Source: Antedon mediterranea
Taxonomy: Eukaryota > Echinodermata > Crinoidea > Comatulida > Antedonidae
Assembly (NCBI RefSeq): GCF_964355755.1
Contig: NC_092678.1
Span: 1,017,922 to 1,077,921 of the forward strand
Reading direction: 5' to 3'
DNA: 60,000 bases
The translations under genes and the position numbers were made by a program. Positions within the stretch are counted from its first letter, which is position 1. Each line of letters begins with the position of its first letter. This document shows positions 46,301 to 59,700 of this stretch, in pieces. The notes below the pieces were generated by a model that saw only the letters and a program-made list of their open reading frames with translations, searched no databases and had not been told where the DNA came from.

Positions 46301-49300
46301 ATGAATGAAATTTACAGTAAGTAACATTTTGATAATGGGTGCTGGCCCTACCTGTGTGTTTCCCTCGAACGATAGGTGACTAATTCCTTTTTCAGAGAAG
46401 CTTAAATGATGGCATTCTCCCCTATTATTTTCATGTTGAAACAATAATATAATTATTCCTTTTAACTTCCAGTGATAGACTGAAAAAAGGAGTATTTTCA
46501 TAAAATTAACAAAGGTTGGATAAAAAGGAACATGAATATTCATAAAGTAATGTATTAACAGTAGAACTCCTCATTTGCGACACCCCTCCTTATTTATACA
46601 ACCCCCCACCCCACTATTTTCTGCAACGCCCCCCCCCCCTCCTATTTATGCAACGTCCCTCCCTATTTATGCAACGTCCCTCCCTATTTATGCAACTTAT
46701 CAAGGGGACACTTGCCTGTGAAACAAAGGAGAAGCATACAACCCCTATTCAGAGGAAACTTTTACAGTATTAAAGGGACAATTTTCTGGACCCCTATTCA
46801 GAGGACACTCCTACTAAAGGGACAATTTTCTGGACCCCTATTCAGAGGACACTCCTATTAAGGGGACAATTTTCTGGACCCCTATTCAGAGGACGCTCCT
46901 ATTAAGGGGACAATTTTCTGGACCCCTATTCAGAGGACACTCCTATTAAGGGGACAATTTTCTGGACCTCTATTCAGAGGACACTCCTATTAAGGGGACA
47001 ATTTTCTGGACCCCTATTCAGAGGACACTCCTATTAAAGGGACAATTTTCTGGACCCCTATTCAGAGGACACTCCTATTAAAGGGACAATTTTCTGGACC
47101 CCTATTCAGAGGACACTCCTATTAGGGGAAAATTTTCTGGACCCCTATTCAGAGGACACTCCTATTACGGGGACAATTTTCTGGACCCCTATTCAGAGGA
47201 CACTCCTATTACGGGGACAATTTTCTGGACCTCTATTCAGAATACACTCCTATTAAGGGGACAATTTTCTGGACCCCTATTCAGAGGACACTCCTATTAA
47301 AGGGACAATTTTCTGGACCCCTATTCAGAGGACACTCCTATTAAAGGGACAATTTTCTGGACCCCTATTCAGAGGACACTCCTATTAGGGGAAAATTTTC
47401 TGGACCCCTATTCAGAGGACACTCCTATTACGGGGACAATTTTCTGGACCCCTATTCAGAGGACACTCCTATTAAGGGGACACTTTTCTGGACCTCTATT
47501 CAGAGGACACTCCTATTAAGGGGACAATTTTCTGGACCCCTATTCAGAGGACACTCCTATTAAGGGGACAATTTTCTGGACCCCTATTCAGAGGACACTC
47601 CTATTAAAGGGACAATTTTCTGGACCCCTATTTAGAGGACACTCCTATTAGGGGAAAATTTTCTGGACCCCTATTCAGAGGACACTCCTATTACGGGGAC
47701 AATTTTCTGGACCCCTATTCAGAGGACACTCCTATTAAGGGGACAATTTTCTGGACCTCTATTCAGAGGACACTCCTATTAAGGGGACAATTTTCTGGAC
47801 CCCTATTCAGAGGACACTCCTATTAAGGGGACAATTTTCTGGACCCCTATTCAGAGGACACTCCTATTACGGGGACAATTTTCTGGACCCCTATTCAGAG
47901 GACACTCCTATTAAGGGGACAATTTTCTGGACCCCTATTCAGAGGACACTCCTATTAAAAGGACAATTTTCTGGACCCCTATTCAGAGGACACTCCTATT
48001 AGGGGAAAATTTTCTGGACCCCTATTCAGAGGACACTCCTATTAAGGGGACAATTTTCTGGACCCCTATTCAGAGGACACTCCTATTAAAGGGACAATTT
48101 TCTGGACCCCTATTCAGAGGACACTCCTATTAAAGGGACAATTTTCTGGACCCCTATTCAGAGGACACTCCTATTAGGGGAAAATTTTCTGGACCCCTAT
48201 TCAGAGGACACTCCTATTACGGGGACAATTTTCTGGACCCCTATTCAGAGGACACTCCTATTACGGGGACAATTTTCTGGACCTCTATTCAGAGGACACT
48301 CCTATTAAGGGGACAATTTTCTGGACCCCTATTCAGAGGACACTCCTATTAAGGGGACAATTTTCTGGACCCCTATTCAGAGGACACTCCTATTAAAGGG
48401 ACAATTTTCTGGACCCCTATTCAGAGGACACTCCTATTAGGGGAAAATTTTCTGGACCTCTATTCAGAGGACACTCCTATTAAGGGGACAATTTTCTGGA
48501 CCCCTATTCAGAGGACACTCCTATTACAGGGACAATTTTCTGGACCTCTATTCAGAGGACACTCCTATTAAGGGGACAATTTTCTGGACCCCTATTCAGA
48601 GGACACTCCTATTAAGGGGACAATTTTCTGGACCCCTATTCAGAGGACACTCCTATTACGGGGACAATTTTCTGGACCTCTATTCAGAGGACACTCCTAT
48701 TAAGGGGACAATTTTCTGGACCCCTATTCAGAGGACGCTCCTATTAAGGGGACAATTTTCTGGACCCCTATTCAGAGGACGCTCCTATTAAAGGGACAAT
48801 TTTCTGGACCCTTATTCAGAGGACACTCCTATTAAGGGGACAATTTTCTGGACCCCTATTCAGAGGACACTCCTATTAAAGGGACAATTTTCTGGACCCC
48901 TATTCAGAGGACACTCCTATTAAGGGGACAATTTTCTGGACCCCTATTCAGAGGACACTCCTATTAGGGGACAATTTTCTGGACCCCTATTCAGAGGACA
49001 CTCCTATTAAGGGGACAATTTACTAGACCCCTATTCAGAGGACACTCCTATTAAGGGGACAATTTACTAGACCCCTATTCAGAGGGCACTCCTATTAAGG
49101 GGACAATATTCTGGACCCTTATTCAGAGGACACTCCTATTAAGGGGACAATTTTCTGGACCCCTATTCAGAGGACACTTCTATTAAGGGGACAATTTTCT
49201 GGACCCCTATTCAGAGGACACTCCTATTAAGGGGACAATTTTCTGGGTCCTGAAGGTGCTCTTGCTTGCCTTACCATCACGTAAAATTGTTATTTTAATC

Positions 49301-52300
49301 TTCAGATTGTATTTTCTATTCTCCAGGTTCTTTATCCATTCAAGTTCAATATCTGAATCTGATAAGGCTTTTGCGTAGCAAGGATTCTCAGATTTAGCAC
49401 AATCTCCATATGGAATATTCCCATGACAATTAACTAAAAAACAAAACAAAAAGAAATTAATACATACTGTATCGTGATATCACAACACAATAAAATGAAT
49501 TAAACTTGCAAAGGAGTACTAAGATCCATTCAACAAATAATTTAACACTACTCGTTTCAATTTAGTTTTTGTTTATGACGTCTGTCGCAATTAGTTTTAC
49601 ATTCATCTGAAATGATGGATGAAACTAAGCCAGGACTGGTTAAAGCACTTTGGTTGGTCCTAACATTGATCAAAGGCTTTCCTCGGCCAGTGTCCACCAA
49701 CCAGAGGAAAGACATGGGCCAATACGTCTGAGGCAGATGCAGGGGCTGCCATTGCTATTGAAAAGAGTAATATTGTTCAATTGTAAAACCATGACAAATG
49801 ACGCACAATTCCACAAGCGATTTGACCATGCAATGAAGATGTTAAATAATCCATTTCCTGTGATTGGTCAAATCACCTTGCGTCCAAGCAATATTAAGGT
49901 AATTGGTCAGATTTCAGCCGTTTGGCAAGACATTCTCTACTTTACCTTATTTCCTTTTTTAGAAACACATGGCATACTTCAACCTTTAATTTATCTATGA
50001 CAAAGTCCAGGATTTATAACTTACATTCATTATACGTTGTTGCTGTACATTCTTCATATTTTGTCTAAAATAAAAAAAAGAAAAATGTCTTTCATGAAAA
50101 AGCGTCATCCAACATAAACAGTTAAAGGGCTTCTTCTAGGATAAGTGCTGGGCAAACATGACATATAAATAATAAATAAACTTCCAACATAATAGGGATA
50201 CTGTAGCACCAGACTAGTAGAACCAACAAGTTTATATGGCAAGATCTCTACTACATAGGAATACAGTGACTACATCAGGTTTCCAAGAAATTTGGGCCAA
50301 TTGGATTGGTCAACCGCTGACTCAACTGCCCGTCCGGTGAACTGCCCGCCAAGCCGAATAACATCAATTTGTATTTGACAAGTCTTTGTGGTGTAATTTG
50401 TGAATGATGTCGGCACACCAACACCATTTTCACACAAACTATTAAAAATAACATTTGACATTTGTATCAAAATCTAGAATTTTGCTATAAATACTATAGC
50501 TCAACAAAATCAGTAGTTATGAATTCCTAGGCGTTTTAATACATCAATGTGATATCAAAAACGTACAAAATATTTAAATAAAAATAATAAAAATGGGAAG
50601 CAACATTTATTGGGGAGGAGGAGGAATCTGTAATGCAATAAATTGTAACCCTTTAAATGTCACTGTCAGCAGTTTACCTTGTGTAAAATGGGGTATTATT
50701 AGAATTAGAAGAAGTCAACTATAATAATTGGGTTGTTACATAACTATTTCAGCTAACACTCAGTCCAAATAATTGCAATAAAGGCCTCATACGAAATCAA
50801 TTCAATTTTAAAAACTAAACAATTCTTCTCTATAAACAAAGCTAAAACAAGAATAATTATAATCTTCTATTGGAATGAATGAGAATAGATCGCGTGCATG
50901 GCTTTTCTTTAATAGGAATAAAGATGTAGTTACAAATTGATTTATGTTCATTAACAATTAGAGTTTTCTTTGACAGGAAGTTGTCTGAGTTACTAGGAAT
51001 TACATCATTAACTTGCTATTTAGCGTCGTCTAACCCATACTCTCTCAAATTTTTAATTGAGAACAATTACAATTGGTTTCAATTTTGTTTTAATTATGGA
51101 TGTAAAACAAGAAAAAAAATAGTTGTTAAGCTTAGTTCCCCCTTAGATTAGACGCAACCCAAGGACGTACACTACGCACAACACAATGATTTACGCGCAA
51201 CCCAGGGACGTACGCACAGCACAAGGACATACGCGCAACATAATACGTACTGTATGTACAGCGCAAAGAAGTACGCACAGCGCAAAGAAGTACGCACAGC
51301 GCAAAGAAGTACGCACAGCGCAAAGAAGTACGCACAGCGCAAAGAAGTACGCACAGCGCAAAGAAGTACGCACAGCGCAAAGAAGTACGCACAGCACAAA
51401 GAAGTACGCACAGCGCAAGGAAGTACGCACAGCACAAAGAAGTACGCACAGCGCAAAGAAGTACGCACAGCGCAAAGAAGTACGCACAGCACAAAGAAGT
51501 ACGCACAGCGCAAGGAAGTACGCACAGCACAAAGAAGTACGCACAGCGCAAGGAAGTACGCACAGCGCAAAGAAGTATGCACAGCGCAAGGAAGTACGCA
51601 CAGCTCAAAGAAGTACGCACAGCGCAAAGAAGTATGCACAGCACAAGGAAGTACGCACAGCACAAAGAAGTACGCACAGCGCAAGGAAGTACGCACAGCG
51701 CAAAGAAGTACGCACAGTGCAATGATGTATGTACAGCGCAAGGAAGTACGCACAGCGCAAAGAAGTATGCACAGCACAAAGAAGTACGCACAGCACAAAG
51801 AAGTACGCACAGCGCAAGGAAGTACGCACAGCCCAAAGAAGTACGCACAGCGCAAGGAAGTACGCACAGCGCAAAGAAGTACGCACAGCGCAAGGAAGTA
51901 CGCACAGCACAAAGAAGTACGCACAGCGCAAAGAAGTATGGACAGCGCAAGGAAGTACGCACAGCGCAAGGAAGTACGCACAGCACAAAGAAGTACGCAC
52001 AGCGCAAGGAAGTACGCACAGCGCAAAGAAGTATGCACAGCGCAAGGAAGTACGCACAGCGCAAGGAAGTACGCACAGCGCAAAGAAGTACGCACAGCGC
52101 AAAGAAGTACGCACAGCGCAAAGAAGTATGCACAGCGCAAGGAAGTACGCACAGCGCAAGGAAGTACGCACAGCGCAAAGAAGTACGCACAGCGCAAAGA
52201 AGTATGCACAGCGCAAGGAAGTATGCACAGCACAAGGAAGTACGCACAGCGCAAAGAAGTACGCACAGCGCAAAGTATGCACAGCGCAAGGAAGTACGCA

Positions 52301-55300
52301 CAGCGCAAAGAAGTATGCACATGCAAGGATGTACGCACAGCACAAAGAAGTACCCACAGCGCAAAGAAGTATGCACATGCAAGGATGTACGCAAATTGCA
52401 AGGGCGTACGCACATTGCAAGGGCGTACGCACATTGCAAGGACGTACGCACATTGCAAGGGCGTACGCACATTGCAAGGGCGTACGCACATTGCAAGGGC
52501 GTACGCACATTGCAAGGGCGTACGCGCAGCACAATGATATACATACAACGCAAGTGTCAATAATTATATCATGGGGTTTGTGGGTCAGACAACCTCTTAT
52601 ATCCTCATTAAAGGTTTTAATTATGGCCTTGATAATAAATTGAATTTATATTTTTAAGATCATAAATGTCTGTAATAATAATAATATATCACATTTACTG
52701 TAAGTGCCCTTTTCATGAAAAAACATGCTCAAAGCGATTTACAAAGATACATAAAAAAACAGACAAAAAGTTACATAGATAGATAATTAAAAGTATGGAT
52801 AGTATACAGTTTAAAAATAAATCTATTTAAAAAGGTAGTTAAAATTTATATTCAGTTTCATTATTAAATACATAGACAAAACTATGACGATGAAAAACCA
52901 TGTTAAAATGTTCAACATACCGGTAGTTGAGTTTTTATGATGGCTGTGGTTTTCTTCAGACAGTAATGAAAAATTACGCGTTCTCATAAACTAGTTTTTT
53001 ATTGTTTTTGTATTCACCATACTGTAAATATACTTTTATTTCTCCGATTACAATGATTGAACAATTTGCTGCTGTCCAGGTAAGTTCAGTTCTTAATGAA
53101 ATTTAAAGGGAAAAAAACCCAATAAAAATTCATTGCTTATAAAAACAAACACATTTTCACTTCTAATTTCAAATCTCTAATTACTGCACTTTGCGCCTTT
53201 CTTTGAAACTGCTGCTATGTTAAGTTTATAAGGTCACTTTCAGGCCAACTGCCATTTTTCAAGTACTTAATATAATCATTCAACTAAAGCCTACCCTATA
53301 GCCAGGATATTTATAGAATGTTTTTTTCTTTTAAATAAAAAAAATGGGTAAAAAATCGTTATCATCAGCAGACTAGATGTAGGCCGCTGAATAGGGGTTC
53401 TAATCATTGTATCACCCCCTTCCCTGGCTACAGACTTAGCAACTTTGTCTGCAAGGATAATCTTTCACAAGAAATATTGTAATAAATACAGCGTTGAATA
53501 AAAAAAAATGTATTAATGTTGAAATTCATCATTTTGCAGTTTTTTGAATTTAGAAACAAGTTCAATATTGATGTTACACAAATGATGATGATACTATGTT
53601 GTAATGTAATGAGTGCTTAAGGCACCCATCTTGTGACTTAGCCACATGATATATTTAGTTCTAGGTAGATATAATTGAGACATAGTCTACGATATTATTA
53701 ATTGTAGTCTAGCATGCAATCGTGTGAATGGACAACATTTAATAAAGTATTTTCTATTTTTTATCTATGTTAAAAATAGAAAGGTGATCAGTTTAAATCT
53801 TAATGTAAAAAATATACTTGAACTTGAGAGATAAGTACGATCTAAAATGAGACACAGATACAGCCAAATCCTATTAAGGGGACACCACCTCTTATTAAAG
53901 GAACACTTCTTTTGGTCCTGAAGGTGTTCCTTTTAAGGGTTCTGCTATAAAAACTGTTGAAACTCCAGTTCTTAATTCTAGCCTCAGAAAGAGTACAACT
54001 ATAAGATATTTTTCACTGTGTGAATATATTTTTAACATGAAATTGAATGTGAATATCTCCACATCTGAAGCAACTAGCATAGTGGTAAAGCTGCACTGTA
54101 CAAAATAAATCATTATAAAACAAAACAGCTTCTATAATTAAAGAGCTTTAGTAAACACATTGAAAAATGATGATTTTGCTCTAACCTTTCTAGACATTCT
54201 AATCCTATACTTTATAACACAATAAATTAATGATTATTTTTACAGCCACATCCTACGCACAAATAGTTTAAGTGCGTCTCTTATGTTATTCCTCATGCAG
54301 TATTTAAATAGTGAAAAACAAACTCAAGTAGTATACAATAATAATAATTAATATCATACAAAACATAAGCAAAATACAATTTAACAGTAAAACCCCTATT
54401 AAGCGGGTTGGCTATAGTGTACATATTTTCCCTCATCTGTTTTACAGTGTCCCCGTAACGTCCCAATAAAAGGAGTTTTACTGAAATTCTTAATTATTTT
54501 ACAATTTCAATTTCATGGAAAATAATTATGATTAAATATATTGTACATTTAACCACCATGCTAAATTAATTAGCAAAAATCAAAACTGTAGTAAACAAAC
54601 TGAACCCTAAAACATTAAGCATGCATTGCCAGCACGGTTTCATATTCTTTTCAATGTATGGTACCCGTACCCTACCTAATGGGAAACCATTATTGTTAAT
54701 ATAAAAGGAAAATAACGAATTACACATTCTTGGCATTTTTAAAAATATTTATAGTCATAAAACTCTTTAAAAATGGCCATAATTAGAAAATGTTGATCTT
54801 TTATTAATAATATAGCATTGCATCCTGTGCTTGAACAACGTTGAAAAGTTTAAAGTATAACTTGCTGCCAACAACCTGTTGTGCAACACTTAATACACCA
54901 CCGATTACATTATTCAAGCACAATAACACCTTTACAATCTTTTCATAATAAACCTCAAAAGACAAAATCTGGTTATCATATCTTAAGCCTACAAAACTTG
55001 TACAAAATGTAGTGTTCTTTTGTTTTGTGATGATTTGATCCTGAAACATCCTGCTAAAAGGATTGCATGCATTCAACATAAAAGGTTTAAAGATCAAAAT
55101 ATTTGCAACCTAATAACCTGTTGTATTCCAACAATGCATTTTATATTCTCAATAATTATCAAGGTCTTCTTGCTAACCTACTCTATATTTACTCTAAAAT
55201 ATTTTTGACAATGAAAACAAATTCAAAAAAATGTAAAACTTTATGTAACACTTAGACATTTTTTTTACACTGAAACTATGATTACTGTATATAAGCCTAG

Positions 55301-56670
55301 TAAATGTTAACAAGGACAGTAGTATCTATCCCACAATCTTCATTCATTTTTTTTATTAAACAAAGAAATGAATTAAATCCACACAGACCTTAAAACGAAA
55401 TGAGAAAATAAGTGATTGAATTTAGAAGTACATTATGTGAATATTTTTAACAGCTGTAATGTTTAAATAATTCTGATTACATTACTTTAAGTATGTCATC
55501 TATTTATAGACTTAATGTTTTAACATAAGCATGATTAAGGAGAGTTCACATTGCAAAATCTTGAATATTCCAACAAAAAAATTCTGGAAAAGGGTGTTCT
55601 AAAAATAATAATTAGGGTGGATTCTAAAAATAATAAAAAGGGTGGATTCTAAAAATAATAAAAAGGGTGGATTCTAAAAATAATAAAAAGGGTGGATTCT
55701 AAAAATAATAAAAAGGGTGGATTCTAAAAATAATAAAAAGGGTGGATTCTAAAAATAATAAAAAGGGTGGATTCTAAAAATAATAAAAAGGGTGGATTCT
55801 AAAAATAATAAAAAGGGTGGATTCTAAAAATAATAAAAAGGGTGGATTCTAAAAATAATAAAAAGGGTGGATTCTAAAAATAATAAAAAGGGTGGATTCT
55901 AAAAATAATAAAAAGGGTGGATTCTAAAAATAATAAAAAGGGTGGATTCTAAAAATAATAAAAAGGGTGGATTCTAAAAATAATAAAAAGGGTGGATTCT
56001 AAAAATATTAATATTGTAAATTTTACTTTCTTTACCTACATAGGCTATATTTATTTATGTAAGATATGACCAAAGAAAATTATTGGTAAGTGACATCATA
56101 CAGAACTAAATGTACTCATCATCCCAATTATTGTGGGTTTGCAGAAACCATCGATACCATCTCCCGTAGTAATTATTATAATATATACCAAAGATTCTTC
56201 AGTTTTGGATAGATCAGATGTATAATTGTCAAAAAAAAACTTTTTGCTTTAAAGGTTAGGTGACTACTTAATGCCAGGAATCACTACCTAGTATTCATAA
56301 CTCAAGACAAAGCCACTGTTATCATAGTGTATCTGCTGTTTTCCACTTCCTTTCTAACCCCACTTGCTTACTTTGATACAATCTACTCATTTATCTCACT
56401 GTTACATGATGTAATATCATAATGGGGTAATGTACACAAATAAAACTAGGAACTTGTTCTTAACTTGGCAAGTAATGAAGAACAAAAAATATACAATAGC
56501 CATTGAATTAACAAATCATGATGATGATGAGGATGATGATGATGATGATAATGATGATGATGATGATGATAATGATGATCAAGATGATGATGATGATGAT
56601 GAGGATAATGATGATGATGATGATCATGATGATAATGATGATGATCATGATGATAATGATGATGATGATG

Positions 56671-56702
<32 letters not shown>

Positions 56703-59700
56703 CATGAATCATGATGATGATGAGGATGATGATGATGATGATGATGATCATGATGATAATGATGATGATGATGAGGATAATGGTGATGATGATGATCATG
56801 ATGATAATGATGATGATCATGATGATAATGATGATGATGATGAGGATGATGATGATGAGGATGATGATCATGATGAGGATGATGAGGATGATGATGATCA
56901 TGATGATAATGATGATGATCATGATGATAATGATGATGATGAGGATGATGATCATGATCATGATCATCATCATGATGAGGATGATGATGATGAGGATGAT
57001 CATGATCATGATGATCATGATGATGATGAGGATGATGATGATCATGATGATGAGGATGATGATCATATATGATGATGATCATGATGAGGATGATGATGAT
57101 AATGATGATGATGATGATAATGATGATGATCATGACAATGATGATTAAACAACCCAACAAACTAAATACCCATGGAACATAACAGGCCATGTGAATTCAA
57201 TTCAAGTTGTAAATTCATAAAATGAATTAAGTTTGTTTGTTAATTACCCACAATCCTTCTCCCATCGCTTGTTACCATAGAGACTCCTAAGTCGCAAACA
57301 ACAAGTAATAAATGATTTTACTTTGATATTGGACACTTGATCTATCATACTCACTCTCACACTGTTTAAATGAAGAATTAATTATAAGAACCAAAGGAAA
57401 TGAAAAGACTGTGGCCGTCGATGGAATATTTATAGAGTCACGTTAAGATAATTTACAACATGATGGTGATGTGATTCTTAGAATAGAGTAGACACAATGA
57501 TATATCACACATAGGCTAGTTAATACCCAAGTAAAGACAGCAGATCAATACAGATAATAGTCATTAAAAATGCTTAAATCTATCTATTTTTAACATGTTT
57601 ATTCAGCTATCTGATAGCTTCCTGCCCTAATGACCATATTCTGAACAAAGATTTGATATCTTTGTTGTTATACTGTATATTATATGCTATTAAGCTCAAC
57701 AAAAATTGTTGGTTTTTGTTGCCCGCTTTGCAATAATAGGCTATTAGCGCTTTGAATGGTAAAGAATGCCGTATGAAAACAAATTTATGTTGCCAATAAC
57801 AATTTTTAACATTCTAGTGACAAGCTTACTCTTATCAAAATCTAAAGCTTTACTGAATTCCAGTTAGTTTTAAAAAAGACCATTTCAACCGTTACAGGGA
57901 ACATGGTGCTGCAAAAAATGTAGTAACTGTATATAGCTCAAACTTTATGTGATAAAAAAAATATGATGTGCCCATATGGACATGATGATGTCATATCACC
58001 ATTTGGGAATATCACTACCATATTTGGGGCCTCCACACTTTATTTGTCAAACTAGTTTGATAGTGTAGACAGAGCTTCATTCATTATCCTCAATTCAACT
58101 TGAAATGAAATGAAAATGTTTACTTATTGCCATCACCCCTTTAGCTGCCCACGTCACTGTAAGCAAAGTTCATTTAAGAAACCAGGACGTAGTAACAAGC
58201 TATAAGTACTTAGTAACATCATCTTCAGATATTTTAATGTTTTTGTTTATAAACTCTTCAGGTTTCTTGGTTATGTAATAAATCAATTTATTTTCTGAAG
58301 TGTAATTGCAAATGTTCCGGATATGTCTGTCTAATTAGTTCAAATATTTAATTTTATTTTATTAATTATCTTAGAAATTTATTTAAACTACCCATACCCA
58401 TAGGCTATGTAGGCCTGTAGTTACACACAAAAATGTTAATTAATTCTTTGAGAATTGTGACATTGCATTGCATATTGGTGGTAGAACTACTATAACTAAA
58501 AGATTGTTATTATACAAATAAAACTAAAAACACACAAGATACCCATGATTGTCTACTTACACAAATAGCCATTTTGGCCTAGGCCTATATTAAAATAAAA
58601 TAAATAAAAGAAAATATTATTATTAGGCATTAGGCCTAGGCTATAATAATTAATATAGGCCTAATTATAATATTAATATTTAGGCCTAGGCCTAGAGGGC
58701 CTCCTATTAGGCCTACCCTAAATATTATTAATAATAATTAAATATAAAAATTAAAATAAAATAAAATTTAAATAATCAATCATTAAATTGTTAATAAAAT
58801 AATCAACATTTATTGATCTACAGTTAGCTCTCTTTCACGTTTACTAAAAATAGTTGGATAAAGTTAAGCCTAGGCATAGCCTAGGCCTAGATGACAGAAA
58901 TTCAATTGAAGATCTCGACCCTCTCACACCCATCATCCATGATGCCGTGGCATGATGGATGGATGGGGCTAAAATTAATCGACCAGCCTAACCTTTTTTA
59001 TACCTTGGTCCTTGTAATTGTGAAATAACTATATATTCCAAATCATTCGTTTGTTATAATCTCAGAAGTACATAACATACAAAAAAATTATTTAAATATT
59101 TCAAAAATACCACTCCACTTTTTAGGGAGAGAGAGAGGGAGGCGAGAGGCAACAAGTGAGAAAACCGGATGTGAAATTTGGAGGTCGACCATACGCGCAC
59201 GGTGTCGCGGACAACGAGAGCGTAGGACAGGACGCGCTGACGCAATACATTTTTGACCAATCACAAGTGACAATTCAGATAAGCACAGTACTATGTTTCA
59301 TACATAGTCCACCTAATAATATAAATAGTAATATATATTTTGTTTTATTGTTTATAATATGAATATGTAATTTCCCTTTATATGCATTACCTAAAGACAG
59401 AATTGAAAAGCGCCGCACCGAGAAACTGCCGCAAATTTATATATTATTATTATAGTCAACACTCAGTTTTCTATTAAAACATTCAAAAATAGATATTGGA
59501 CCCTAAAGAAAAAAGTGTTTTTAATTGCTATAATATTATAGTGCCTAATTAGAAATGAAGAGATCTTCAATAATTATGCCTAATATTATAAATACCTCAT
59601 GTTAAGTGTATATACTTACTTCACCATTTGTCGTATAAGGCCAGGAGCAATTATTGGAACAGCCAAGCGATACGGAAGTTGAATGAACACATCCACTCCA

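Noticed and set aside
51132-52643. Long frames (up to 473 codons) in nearly all six frames
   Set aside because: A 19-bp unit without stops repeats through all reading frames; no gene is needed to explain it.
56430-57190. Acidic Asp-rich, Met-rich or Ile-rich proteins
   Set aside because: Translations of a GAT/ATC trinucleotide tract in a receptor intron.
57240-57300. Small exon candidate for the receptor (acceptor TTTGCGACTTAG, donor GTGG|GTAATT)
   Set aside because: In the phase set by the signal-peptide exon it hits a stop after four codons, whereas exon 1 joins cleanly to 50025-50064.
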